Origin: Frigoribacterium sp. CFBP 13712 | GTDB taxonomy: Bacteria > Actinomycetota > Actinomycetes > Actinomycetales > Microbacteriaceae | Direction: 5' to 3' | Assembly (NCBI RefSeq): GCF_014842255.1 | Contig: NZ_JACYVH010000004.1 | Coordinates: 160,399-224,398, forward strand | Length of the DNA stretch: 64,000 nucleotides | Part shown: positions 23,876-31,797 of the stretch, one piece after another | Layout of the letters: the number at the start of each line of letters is the position of its first letter | Numbering within the stretch: the stretch's first letter is position 1 | Program-made: the position numbers and the translations under genes | The notes under the pieces: generated by a model | Told to the model about the DNA's origin: nothing | The model's input: the letters and a program-made list of their open reading frames with translations, nothing else | Databases searched by the model: none

Positions 23876-24801
23876 GACCGACCACCCACCCAGGTGGGTG
23901 CGGCGCTGGTCGGGAAGTACCGCTGACGGATCGCCTCCGACGCCGCGCTGGTCGCCTCCTGCACGACGTCCATCTGACCGGGCAGGTCGTCGAGGATCCG
24001 CCCGATCGGCTTGTACTCGAGCTCGCTGCGCATCTGACCGAGGATGCGCACCCCGCTGTCCGACGCCGCCACACGATGGTTCGCGGGCTCGACCTCGCGG
24101 AGGCAGGCCTCGGCACGGCTGATCGCGAACAGGACGCTGCGGGGGAAGAGCCGGTCGAGCAGCAGGAACTCCGCCGCGTTGCGCGCGCTCGGCACCCCCT
24201 TGTAGGTGCGGAGGTACGCCTCGTAGGCGCCGCACGAGCGGAGGATCGTCGTCCACGACGGCCCCGACGCCTCGGTCAGCGTGCGGGTGGCGAGCAGTCG
24301 TGCCGTCATGTCGGCGCGCTCGATGGAACGCCCGAGGGTGAAGAACTGCCACACCTCGTCGCGACTCGTGGCCGACTCGATGATGCCCACGGCGAGGGCG
24401 CTGCGTTCGCGCACCCAGGCGAAGAACTCGTGCACCTTGTCGTCCGCGACCTTGCGGGGCATGCGGGCTCGGGTGGTGTTCAGGCACTCCCACAGCTCGG
24501 TCGAGACGATCTCGCGGGCCCGGCGGGCGTTCTCGCGGGCGGCGCCGAGCGAGTACGCGATCGACGCCGGGTTGTGCCGGTCGACCGCGAGCATCGAGAG
24601 CACGTCGCCCCGGGTCAGCGACACGTCGGCGGGCGCCTCGCTGCCCATGACGGCGAGGAGGCTGCGGCAGGCGGTGTCCTCCTCGATCCACGGATCCTCG
24701 AGCAGCAGCTGGAGGTGCACGTCGAGGATCCGCGCGGTGCCGTCGGAACGCTCGATGTACCGGCCGATCCAGAACAGGCTCTCGGCGATGCGGCTCAGCA
24801 T
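23872..24801 (-). CDS. alpha-E domain protein (DUF403)
   Basis: The 309-residue, all-helical protein opens MLSRIAESLFWIGRYIERSD, the hallmark of the alpha-E family. It also shows RENARRAREIVSTELWECLN in the middle and YLLLDRLFPRSVLFA-type sequence (here EFLLLDRLFPRSVLFAI) near 210. Its ATG at 24801 lies inside the last codons of the ATP-grasp gene (7-bp overlap) and GGAAGGA precedes it. The downstream transglutaminase overlaps it as GTGA, so all three are coupled and likely made in fixed ratio. The biochemical role of alpha-E proteins is unproven; a partner of the ATP-grasp ligase is the usual proposal. Confidence 0.93.
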   Translation of the reverse strand: MLSRIAESLFWIGRYIERSDGTARILDVHLQLLLEDPWIEEDTACRSLLAVMGSEAPADVSLTRGDVLSMLAVDRHNPASIAYSLGAARENARRAREIVSTELWECLNTTRARMPRKVADDKVHEFFAWVRERSALAVGIIESATSRDEVWQFFTLGRSIERADMTARLLATRTLTEASGPSWTTILRSCGAYEAYLRTYKGVPSARNAAEFLLLDRLFPRSVLFAISRAEACLREVEPANHRVAASDSGVRILGQMRSELEYKPIGRILDDLPGQMDVVQEATSAASEAIRQRYFPTSAAPTWVGGRS

Positions 24802-26645
24802 GGGGTTCCTTCCGAAGTGGGTGCCCCGAGATCGGAGCGGGGGCCCGCAGGAGGCGCGGGTCGGCCTCGTGAACCGACCCGCGCCTCCTCGGCTCGTCGC
24901 TGTTGTTGCTGCTGCTGCTCGTGCTCCTGCTGCTGCTGGGCCTGCTGGTCGTTGCGGGGGTCGTCCTGCGGGGCGTGATCGGGGCTGTGGTCGCCGTGCG
25001 GCGAGGCGTCGGCGATGATCGGGATGGACTGCGTCGGCGTCGTCTGCTCGGCGATCAGGGCGCTGACGTCGTGGCCGGCCCAGGCGTTGACGTCGCCGCC
25101 GACGATCCAGGTGTCCTTCGAGCCGCCGCCCTGGCTGCTGTTGACGACCAGCTCGCCTTCGGGCAGGGCGACCCGCGTCAGACCGCCGGGCAGCACCCAG
25201 ACGTGGTCGCCGTCGTGCACGGCGAAGGGCCGCAGGTCGGCGTGCCGGGCGCGGAGCCCCTCGTCGACGAGGGTGGGGATGGTGCTCAGCTGCACGACCG
25301 GCTGCGCGATCCAGCCGCGCGGGTCGGCCAGCAGCTGCGCGCGCAGCACGTCGAGCTCGCGTCGGCTCGCGGCCGGGCCGACGACCAGCCCCTTGCCGCC
25401 CGAGCCGTCCACCGGCTTGACGACCAGCTCGTCGAGCCGGTCGAGCACCTCGTCGAGAGCGCCCGGGTCTTCGAGACGCCAGGTGCGGACGTTCGGCAGC
25501 AGCGCCTCCTCGCCGAGGTAGTAGCGGATCAGCTCGGGCAGGTACGTGTACACGAGCTTGTCGTCGGCGACGCCGTTGCCCACCGCGTTGGCGATCGTCA
25601 CGGTGCCGAGGCGGGCGGCCATCAGGAGGCCCGGCGAACCCAGCACGGAGTCGGCCCGGAACTGCAGCGGGTCGAGGAACTCGTCGTCGACCCGCCGGTA
25701 GATGACGTCGACGCGCTCGGGGCCGCCGGTGGTGCGCATGAACACCCGGCCGCCCGAGCAGTAGAGGTCGCGGCCCTCGACCAGCTCGACGCCCATCAGA
25801 CGGGCCAGCAGGGTGTGCTCGTAGTAGGCCGAGTTGAAGACGCCGGGGGTCAGCACGACGACGGTGGGCTCGTCGACGCCCGACGGCGCGCTCTTCTTCA
25901 GAGCCGAGAGGAGGCGGTTGGGGTAGTCGCCGACGGGCCGCACGCGCATCGAGACGAACAGCTCGGGCAGGGTCTGCGCCATGACGCGACGGTTCGAGAT
26001 GACGTAGCTGACGCCGCTCGGCACCCGCACGTTGTCTTCGAGCACGCACCAGGCGCCCGCCTCGTCGCGGATCAGGTCGATGCCCGACACCTGGATCCGC
26101 ACGCCGTTGGCGGGCTCGATGCCCGCCGCCTGACGGTGGAAGTGACTCGACGAGGTCAGGAGGCTCGCGGGGATGACCCCGTCGGCCACCGCGCGCTGCG
26201 GCCCGTAGACGTCGGCCAGGAACGCCTCGAGCGCCTTGACCCGCTGCGCGATGCCGGCCTCGACCCCCGACCACTCGTCGTGCTCGACCACCCGCGGCAC
26301 GGCGTCGAGGGGGAACGGGCGCTCCTCCCCCGCGAAGTCGAAGGTGACGCCCTGGGCGAGGTACGAGTCGGCGAGCGCCGCCGTCCGACCGCGCAGGTCG
26401 TCCTGCGTCATGGCCTCGAGGGTCGCGTGGATGTCGGCGTAGGCGCGGCGGGCCTGGCCGTCGGTGTCGAACATCTCGTCCCACGCGCGGGGCGGGGTGC
26501 GGGTGCTGGCGGCGGTGCCGGTCGTGCGGGTGCCGCCGCGTGCGCCGCCGCGGGCGCCGTCGTGCGCGCGGCTGTGCGCGCCGCTGTGCGAGCCGCTGTG
26601 CGCGCCGCCCCGAGTATCGCCGTAACCACTGAAGAGGTCGCCCAT
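24795..26645 (-). CDS. circularly permuted ATP-grasp protein (DUF404/DUF407)
   Basis: The 616-residue protein (ATG at 26645) has a normal core from about residue 45 to 545: WDEMFD, RAYADIHATLEAMTQDDLRGR, FLADVYGPQRAV, YLPELIRYYLGEEALLPNVRTW and VVKPVDGSGGKGLVVGP, the nucleotide-binding loop of permuted ATP-grasp ligases. It should activate a carboxylate with ATP and form an amide or peptide bond. The ends are unusual. Residues about 12-40 are AHSGSHSGAHSRAH-type repeats, and the tail (about 550-590) is His/Asp- then Gln/Glu-rich (QQ runs). The final 30 residues come partly from an inverted pair of the dispersed word. Gene order and overlaps define the trio operon. Confidence 0.93.
   Translation of the reverse strand: MGDLFSGYGDTRGGAHSGSHSGAHSRAHDGARGGARGGTRTTGTAASTRTPPRAWDEMFDTDGQARRAYADIHATLEAMTQDDLRGRTAALADSYLAQGVTFDFAGEERPFPLDAVPRVVEHDEWSGVEAGIAQRVKALEAFLADVYGPQRAVADGVIPASLLTSSSHFHRQAAGIEPANGVRIQVSGIDLIRDEAGAWCVLEDNVRVPSGVSYVISNRRVMAQTLPELFVSMRVRPVGDYPNRLLSALKKSAPSGVDEPTVVVLTPGVFNSAYYEHTLLARLMGVELVEGRDLYCSGGRVFMRTTGGPERVDVIYRRVDDEFLDPLQFRADSVLGSPGLLMAARLGTVTIANAVGNGVADDKLVYTYLPELIRYYLGEEALLPNVRTWRLEDPGALDEVLDRLDELVVKPVDGSGGKGLVVGPAASRRELDVLRAQLLADPRGWIAQPVVQLSTIPTLVDEGLRARHADLRPFAVHDGDHVWVLPGGLTRVALPEGELVVNSSQGGGSKDTWIVGGDVNAWAGHDVSALIAEQTTPTQSIPIIADASPHGDHSPDHAPQDDPRNDQQAQQQQEHEQQQQQQRRAEEARVGSRGRPAPPAGPRSDLGAPTSEGTPC
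24849..24892. repeat. inverted pair of exact dispersed words
   Basis: AGGAGGCGCGGGTC (24849-24862) and GACCCGCGCCTCCTCGG (24876-24892) face each other, giving 15-bp perfect arms around about 9 nt. They lie inside the 3' end of the ATP-grasp gene and are translated. Confidence 0.85.
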
Positions 26646-26795
26646 GCGCTCGACGGTACCGACGGGGTGTTGCGGGGGTGTTTCCGGTCGAGGGCGGGGG
26701 TGTTGCGCGGTGCGGCGCGGTGTGGCGGCGGCCCGGCGGCCGGCTCCGGAGAGGGTCGCCGAGGCGTCGGCGGACATCCGCACAGCCCGGAGGAC

Positions 26796-26801
26796 TAGCG
26801 T
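26796..26801 (+). promoter_or_regulatory. possible -10 of the 70-residue gene
   Basis: TAGCGT lies 35 nt before the ATG at 26837, just downstream of the divergent ATP-grasp start. No strong -35 was seen. Confidence 0.35.
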
Positions 26802-26836
26802 CGTACCGACCACAGATCGCCCACCGGGAGGACCCC

Positions 26837-27049
26837 ATGCGTTTCCGTTACCTCGTCATCGCCGTCATCGCGTTCATCGCGTACACCTACGGAGCCAAGG
26901 CCGGCAAGGGTCGCTACAAGCAGATCTCGAACTACCTCGACTCGTTCTGGAACGACCCCAAGGTGAAGAAGGCACGCGCCGTCGCGAAGAAGGACGTCGC
27001 GAAGGCGCGCAAGGCGGCCGTCAAGAAGGCCTCCAAGCTCAACCGCTGA
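26837..27049 (+). CDS. small lysine-rich membrane-anchored protein
   Basis: This 70-residue protein has a strong GGGAGGA site before the ATG at 26837. Residues 3-20 are a hydrophobic helix (RYLVIAVIAFIAYTYGAK) and the rest is highly basic with KKARAVAKKDVAKARKAAVKK, a long amphipathic or nucleic-acid-binding helix. The arrangement is a single anchor with a cytoplasmic basic tail. It resembles small actinobacterial envelope proteins of unknown function; no domain is recognised. A strong terminator follows, so it is transcribed alone. Confidence 0.8.
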   Translation: MRFRYLVIAVIAFIAYTYGAKAGKGRYKQISNYLDSFWNDPKVKKARAVAKKDVAKARKAAVKKASKLNR

Positions 27050-27096
27050 GGTCGGTCGACCTGAGCCCCTGAGGTTCGGTCGCCGCCCTCACGAGA

Positions 27097-27128
27097 AGAA
27101 GACCCCGGTGCTCGCACCGGGGTCTTCT
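27097..27128 (+). terminator. strong intrinsic-type terminator
   Basis: A perfect 15-bp stem (27097-27111, AGAAGACCCCGGTGC, with 27114-27128) lies 48 nt after the stop of the 70-residue gene. The right arm ends in TCTTCT rather than a T tract. Confidence 0.85.
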
Positions 27129-27171
27129 CCGTCTGCGGACGCGTTCTCGTCGTGTGATTTTGCTGCCGGTC

Positions 27172-27217
27172 TTGACAATGCTACTGAGTTGACTCAGTGT
27201 TGAGCGTGGTCATATCG
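27172..27217 (+). promoter_or_regulatory. promoter and TetR-type operator of the oxidoreductase gene
   Basis: TTGACA (27172-27177) and a second TTGACT (27189-27194) serve as possible -35 boxes; CATATC (27211-27216) is the best -10 for the second. The palindrome ACTGAGTTGACTCAGT (27183-27198, perfect 6-bp arms) overlaps the -35. Its ACTGA half-site recurs at the TetR gene (29047-29078). Confidence 0.6.
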
Positions 27218-27240
27218 ACCCCCACGTCAGGAGACACCCC

Positions 27241-28236
27241 ATGCGAGCGTTCATCGTCGACCAGTACAAGCAGCCTCTGCACGAGGCGGATGTCGCCGAA
27301 CCCGTCGTCGGCGACCACGACGTCCTGGTCAAGGTCGTGGCCGCAGGTTTGAACCAGCTCGACGAGAAGATCCGCAAGGGCGAGTTCAAGCTGATCCTGC
27401 CGTACAAGACCCCCTTCACCCTCGGCCACGACGTCGCCGGCACGGTGATCGGCGTCGGGGCGAAGGTGCGGTCGGTCAAGCCCGGTGACGAGGTCTTCGC
27501 CCGCCCGCGCGACCCCCGCATCGGCACGTTCGCCGAGCGCATCGCGGTCGACGAGGCCGACGTCGCCATCGCGCCGTCGACCATCAGCCCGGTCGAGGCC
27601 GCCTCGCTGCCGCTGGTCGCCCTGACGGCGTGGCAGGCCCTCGTCGAGAAGGGACGGGTCGGCCCCGGGCAGAAGGTGCTGATCCACGCAGGGTCGGGTG
27701 GCGTCGGGTCCATCGCGATCCAGCTCGCGAAGCACCTCGGCGCGACCGTGGCGACCACCGCCTCCTCGGCGAACGCCGACTTCGTCCGAGAGCTGGGCGC
27801 CGACGTCGTCGTCGACTACCGCAGCCAGGACTTCGCGACCGAGCTGTCGGGGTACGACTTCGTGCTCGACAGCCTCGGCGGCGAGAACCTCGAGAAGTCG
27901 CTGCGCGTTCTGCGACCCGGCGGCAAGGTGGTCGGCATCAACGGCCCGCCCGACCCCGCGTTCGCGAAGCAGGCCCGACTGAACCCCGTGCTCCGACTCG
28001 TCATCGCCGGCCTCAGCCGCAGCGTCCGCAGCAAGGCCCGCAAGCTCGGCGTGACCTACGAGTTCCTCTTCATGCGCGCCGACGGACGACAGCTGCGCGA
28101 GATCGCCGCGCTGGTCGAGTCGGGCGCCATCCGACCCGTCGTCGGGGCGACCTTCGCCTTCGCCGAGACACCGGCGGCGCTCTCGGCGCTCGGCACGAGC
28201 AGCATCCGCGGCAAGGCCGTCGTCACCGGGGCGTGA
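27241..28236 (+). CDS. NADP-dependent quinone-oxidoreductase-type MDR enzyme
   Basis: The 331-residue protein is a zinc-independent medium-chain reductase. The N-terminal GroES-like part (about 1-120) contains GLNQLDEKIRKGEF and FTLGHDVAGTVIGVG. The Rossmann part has VLIHAGSGGVGSIAIQLAKHLGA, with Ala/Gly pattern favouring NADPH, and VLDSLGGENLEKSL. Zinc ligands of alcohol dehydrogenases are missing. Such enzymes reduce quinones or reactive enals, often under electrophile stress. The first-choice ATG at 27241 follows AGGAGA. A palindromic operator in the promoter and a TetR gene downstream suggest induction by an electrophile, together with the SDR at 29135. Confidence 0.93.
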   Translation: MRAFIVDQYKQPLHEADVAEPVVGDHDVLVKVVAAGLNQLDEKIRKGEFKLILPYKTPFTLGHDVAGTVIGVGAKVRSVKPGDEVFARPRDPRIGTFAERIAVDEADVAIAPSTISPVEAASLPLVALTAWQALVEKGRVGPGQKVLIHAGSGGVGSIAIQLAKHLGATVATTASSANADFVRELGADVVVDYRSQDFATELSGYDFVLDSLGGENLEKSLRVLRPGGKVVGINGPPDPAFAKQARLNPVLRLVIAGLSRSVRSKARKLGVTYEFLFMRADGRQLREIAALVESGAIRPVVGATFAFAETPAALSALGTSSIRGKAVVTGA

Positions 28237-28424
28237 CCGGGCCGGATCCAGCTGCGCTCAGCGCCCTGCCGGAGGCACCTTCGACGTCGGCCTGACCTCG
28301 GCGCTGTCTGAGGCGGCTTCGACCTCGGCGCGGGTGCAGGGGCGGTTGCGTGAGCGGGGTTGCGGATGCCACAGCGACTGCGGGTGCAGGTGTGTGGCAG
28401 GTGCGGCTGCCGAGCCCGGCGAGG

Positions 28425-29027
28425 TCAGCGCGGCAGCACCACCTCGAGCTGCGCGCTGATCGTGGCCACGACCTCTGCGACGGTCGTCGCCTCGTCGACC
28501 GCCGAGGCCATCGCGACGAGCTGGACGGCCGACACGACGTGGGCCAGCGTCGCCGCCTGCGCGGCCTCGACGCCCGACCGGTCGGCGATCACCTCGGTGA
28601 TCAGCGCCTCAGTCCGGGCGACGATCGAGAGGGCCTCGGCATGGTGCGGCTCGGCAGGGTCGCCGAACACCATCTCGCGCAGATACGTGCGGCCGTTCTC
28701 GACCTGAGCCCGGTTGCACTCGACGATCGGCGTGACGACCGCCAGCACGGCGTCGAGCGTGGTCGTGGCCTCCGCGGCGGCGACGCGGCCGCGTTCGAGC
28801 GAGCGGGAGTAGTTGTCGTTCTGCGCGAGCAGCAGCAGCTCGCCCTTCGTCTTCGCGTAGAGGAACAGCGTGCCGGCGCCGATGTCGGCCGCCTCGGCGA
28901 TCTGCTGCGTCGTGACGTCGTCGACGCCGTGCTGGGCGAACAGGTCGGAGGCGGCTCGGGTGATGCGCTCGAGCTTCTCCTGCTTGTTGCGCTCACGCCG
29001 ACCGGACGGCGCGGATGTCGACGACAT
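28425..29027 (-). CDS. TetR-family transcriptional regulator
   Basis: The 200-residue protein (ATG at 29027, AGGAGA 7 nt upstream) has an N-terminal TetR HTH (about 15-60: KLERITRAASDLFAQHGVDDVTTQQIAEAADIGAGTLFLYAKTK). A helical ligand domain follows without a recognised ligand. It is divergent from an SDR gene, with a palindrome between them, and its own -10 (CATAAT at 29061-29066) lies inside that palindrome, so autorepression is likely. The oxidoreductase promoter at 27172 carries a similar site, so the regulator probably controls both redox enzymes. The 188 bp between it and the oxidoreductase gene hold nothing I recognise. Confidence 0.92.
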   Translation of the reverse strand: MSSTSAPSGRRERNKQEKLERITRAASDLFAQHGVDDVTTQQIAEAADIGAGTLFLYAKTKGELLLLAQNDNYSRSLERGRVAAAEATTTLDAVLAVVTPIVECNRAQVENGRTYLREMVFGDPAEPHHAEALSIVARTEALITEVIADRSGVEAAQAATLAHVVSAVQLVAMASAVDEATTVAEVVATISAQLEVVLPR

Positions 29028-29046
29028 GGATTCTCCTGGAATAGAA

Positions 29047-29078
29047 ACTGACTGCACTCGATTATGACAGTAGTCAGT
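29047..29078. promoter_or_regulatory. TetR operator between divergent genes
   Basis: Perfect 7-bp arms ACTGACT (29047-29053) and AGTCAGT (29072-29078) enclose the -10 CATAAT of the TetR gene. The half-site resembles the palindrome at 27183-27198. Confidence 0.6.
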
Positions 29079-29134
29079 CCGAGGCGGTCCGATCGGGGCC
29101 GCCCCATCTTCGCATCATCGACAGGAAGACCCTC

Positions 29135-29845
29135 ATGACCTCTCTCACCAACGCCGTCGTACTCGTCACCGGAGCGAACGGGGGCATCGGCACCCGGTTC
29201 GTCGAGGCCGCACTCGCCCGCGGGGCCGCCAAGGTCTACGCCACCGCTCGCACCCCGCGCACCTGGGACGACGAGCGCGTCGTGCCGCTCACGCTCGACG
29301 TCACCGACCCCGCGTCCATCGCCGCGGTCGTGGAAGCCGCCCCCGACGTCACCGTCCTGATCAACAACGCCGGCGCGAACGCCCCCACACCGGGCATCCT
29401 GAGCCACACCGACGACGAGATCCGCGCCAACGTCGAGACGAACTTCTTCGGCCCGCTGTTCCTCGCCCGGGCCTACGCGCCGCTCCTCGCAGCCCGCGGC
29501 GGCGGCACGGCGATCATCGACATCCACTCCGCGCTCTCGTGGTTCGCCGTGGCCGGCATCTACTCGGCGACGAAGGCCGCGCTCTGGTCGGCGACCAACT
29601 CGCTGCGGCTCGAGCTGCAGCCCGCCGGGGTGCAGGTCGTCGGCGTGCACGTCGGTTACGTCGACACGGCGATGGCCGCCGGCGTCACCGACGCGAAGAC
29701 CGACCCGGCCGACCTCGTCGCGCAGGTCTTCGACGCGACCGAGGCGGGCCAGCACGAGGTCTTGGCCGACGACACGTCCCGTCAGCTCAAGGCCGGCCTC
29801 TCGGCCCCGCTCGAGGCGGTCTACCCCCAGCTCGCCCAGAGCTGA
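29135..29845 (+). CDS. short-chain dehydrogenase (small classical SDR)
   Basis: The 236-residue protein has TGANGGIG (about 12-19), NNAGANAP, a Ser in DIHSALSW and YSATK (Tyr and Lys near 148-152). The ATARTP after strand 2 favours NADP(H). An AGGAAG site precedes the ATG. Its substrate is unknown. It is divergent from and probably regulated by the TetR protein. Tandem palindromic repeats follow its stop codon and separate it from a convergent SDR gene. Confidence 0.92.
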   Translation: MTSLTNAVVLVTGANGGIGTRFVEAALARGAAKVYATARTPRTWDDERVVPLTLDVTDPASIAAVVEAAPDVTVLINNAGANAPTPGILSHTDDEIRANVETNFFGPLFLARAYAPLLAARGGGTAIIDIHSALSWFAVAGIYSATKAALWSATNSLRLELQPAGVQVVGVHVGYVDTAMAAGVTDAKTDPADLVAQVFDATEAGQHEVLADDTSRQLKAGLSAPLEAVYPQLAQS

Positions 29846-29860
29846 CCGGCACGCCGACGT

Positions 29861-30026
29861 GCGAAACTGACCGGCATCGAGGTGACCCGGAAGGGTAGTC
29901 CGGTGCCTTCAAGGACACCCTTCGGGTCACTTCGATCGCCAGGCGCGAAACTGACCTGCACCGAGGTGACCCGAAAGGGTAGTCCGGTGCCTTCAAGGAC
30001 ACCTTTCGGGTCACCTCGATCGCCAG
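29861..30026. repeat. tandem pair of 82-bp palindromic elements
   Basis: Two 82-bp units (29861-29942 and 29945-30026) differ at 5 positions. Each begins GCGAAACTGAC and ends GATCGCCAG. Unit 2 has a perfect 17-bp stem (CGAGGTGACCCGAAAGG with its complement) around an inner weaker hairpin, GGTGCCTT...AAGG.CACC. Unit 1 has the same stem with a bulge and a mismatch. They lie between convergent SDR genes and could also terminate both. Confidence 0.9.
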
Positions 30027-30052
30027 CGCGGCGCAGCGCAGCGCGGCGCGGA

Positions 30053-31009
30053 CTAGCCGAGCAGCTGCTCGCTGAGGCCCCAGAGGCGGTCGGCCTGCTC
30101 GGTGTCGAGGGCGTAGCCCTTCACCCCGCGGCCGGGGGCGTCGTCGCTGAACGGCTCGGCCTCGTTCACGTCTTCGAAGTAGCGGGCGCCGACGCCCTCG
30201 ACGAGCGGGTGCACTGCGACGAACACCGACGTCGCGGCGCCCTGCTCGGTCGACTTGAACGCCGGGTTCGGCGTGCCGTCGGCGTCGATCCAGCCGCGGT
30301 CGATCATCTCCTGCTTCGGCAGGTGACGCTGCAGCGGCGTGATGATGCCACCCGGGTGCACCGCGTTCGCGAGCACGCCGTCGTCGGCCCAGCGGCTCGT
30401 GACGCCGACGGCGAAGAGCGAGTTGGCCGTCTTCGACTGGCCGTACGCCGCCCACGGGTCGTACTCGCGGCGCTCGAACATCACGTCGTCGAACACGACC
30501 GGCGACCTGTGGTGACCGGTCGAGCTGAGCGACACCAGCCGCGACGGGGATCCCGACGCCTGGGCGCCCTCGACCAGCGCACCCCGCAGGGCGTTCGCGA
30601 GTGCGAAGTGGCCGAGGTGGTTGTTGCTGAACTGCAGCTCCCACCCCTCGGGGGTGCGGGTCTCGGGCGTCGCCATGACGCCGGCGTTGTCGATCAGCAC
30701 GTCGAGCGGGCCCTGCCAGTCGTCGGCGAAGGCCTGCAGGGTGTCGCGCTTCTGCAGGTCGAGGTAGGCGGCCTGCACCGTGCCCGAGTCGGTGGACCGG
30801 CGGATGTCGGCCAGCACCTCCTCGGCCTGGTCCATCTTGCGGGCGGCGATGGTGACGTCGGCTCCGGCGGCGACCAGCGCACGGGCGGTCTCGACGCCGA
30901 TGCCCGACGCTCCGCCGGTGACGACGATGCGGGTGCCGGCGAGGTCGAGCCCCTCGACGACCTCGTGCGCGGTGCTGCGGGCGGTGAACGGTGTGGTGAT
31001 GCGAGTCAT
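30053..31009 (-). CDS. SDR oxidoreductase (retinol-dehydrogenase-like)
   Basis: The 318-residue protein has TGGASGIG (about 32-39), DNAGVM in place of NNAG, SLSSTGH and YGQSK (active Tyr and Lys near 189-193). Its size and the NNHLGHFAL and SKTANSLFAV patterns match the retinol dehydrogenase or WWOX-like SDR group, which bacteria use on diverse carbonyls. A 30-residue N-terminal extension (TPFTARSTAHEVVEGLDLAG) is typical for this group. It is monocistronic on the minus strand and convergent with the SDR at 29135. Substrate unknown. Confidence 0.92.
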   Translation of the reverse strand: MTRITTPFTARSTAHEVVEGLDLAGTRIVVTGGASGIGVETARALVAAGADVTIAARKMDQAEEVLADIRRSTDSGTVQAAYLDLQKRDTLQAFADDWQGPLDVLIDNAGVMATPETRTPEGWELQFSNNHLGHFALANALRGALVEGAQASGSPSRLVSLSSTGHHRSPVVFDDVMFERREYDPWAAYGQSKTANSLFAVGVTSRWADDGVLANAVHPGGIITPLQRHLPKQEMIDRGWIDADGTPNPAFKSTEQGAATSVFVAVHPLVEGVGARYFEDVNEAEPFSDDAPGRGVKGYALDTEQADRLWGLSEQLLG

Positions 31010-31072
31010 GCTCTGAACGCTACGCCGCCGGTGCCGCGCCGCAGCCAGCTGCCGCGCCGACCGCCTCGCTGC

Positions 31073-31681
31073 CTAGCGGTCGCGCATGCGCCGACCGAGG
31101 GCGACCCCGTAGATCACCGCGGCGACGTAGTGCCCGATCAGCCCGATCACGAGGAGGACGGAGGCGACCGTCTCGACCGTCTGCCCGACCGACTCGAGCC
31201 CCGCGGCCCCGTCGACCCGCCCCTGGTCGACCAGCGCGACCCCGACGAGCAGCAGCAGCAGACCCGTGAAGATGAACGCGGTGCGCACCTTGCCGACCCA
31301 CGTGACCGGGAACGACGCCCCGCCGAACGCGACGAGCGACACGATGCTGAGCAGCACGTCGGGCAGCAGGATCAGCACGAAGACCGGCCAGGGCAGCAGC
31401 CCGCCGAGTGCGAAGGCGGCCACGACGGCGATGACGGTCAGCCGGTCGGCGACCGGGTCGAGCCACTTGCCGAGCTCGGAGATCGAGTTCGTCTTGCGGG
31501 CGACGAAGCCGTCGACGAAGTCCGTCAGGAAGACGACGGCGATGACCACCATCGACGACCAGTAGTGCCGGTCGACGATCAGCACGATGAACACCGGCAG
31601 CAGCAGGAGGCGCACCAGGGTGATCGCGTTCGGCACGGTCCGCCAGTCGTCTTGGCGGAACAGTCGATCGACCAGCGTCAC
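31073..31681 (-). CDS. CDP-alcohol phosphatidyltransferase (PgsA/cardiolipin-synthase type)
   Basis: The 202-residue membrane protein from a GTG at 31681 carries the full family motif: D-F-V-D-G-F-V-A-R near residues 52-60, then G.W.DP.ADR (three of the four metal-binding aspartates lie in these parts). Five or six membrane helices follow. It transfers a phosphatidyl group from CDP-diacylglycerol to glycerol phosphate or another alcohol to make membrane lipid. Which alcohol cannot be fixed; PgsA or actinobacterial cardiolipin synthase are the likeliest. A ribosome site, GAGAGGA, precedes the start and a good -10 (TAGAAT) lies 55 nt upstream. Confidence 0.9.
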   Translation of the reverse strand: MTLVDRLFRQDDWRTVPNAITLVRLLLLPVFIVLIVDRHYWSSMVVIAVVFLTDFVDGFVARKTNSISELGKWLDPVADRLTVIAVVAAFALGGLLPWPVFVLILLPDVLLSIVSLVAFGGASFPVTWVGKVRTAFIFTGLLLLLVGVALVDQGRVDGAAGLESVGQTVETVASVLLVIGLIGHYVAAVIYGVALGRRMRDR

Positions 31682-31735
31682 GCGTCGTCCTCTCGCTGCG
31701 GCGTCGACTCGGGTGACGACGTGCTCGGTGGGTCG

Positions 31736-31786
31736 ATTCTACGGGGCCGAGCCGCGCCTCCTCGGGGCCGACCCGCGCCTCCTCGG
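31736..31786 (-). promoter_or_regulatory. -10 of the phosphatidyltransferase gene with two dispersed words upstream
   Basis: TAGAAT (31736-31741) on the minus strand is a strong -10. The place of the -35 is occupied by two tandem words, GCCGCGCCTCCTCGG (from 31751) and the exact GACCCGCGCCTCCTCGG (31770-31786), with a 20-bp period including the spacer GGCC. Confidence 0.5.
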
Positions 31787-31797
31787 GGCCCTGGCGG

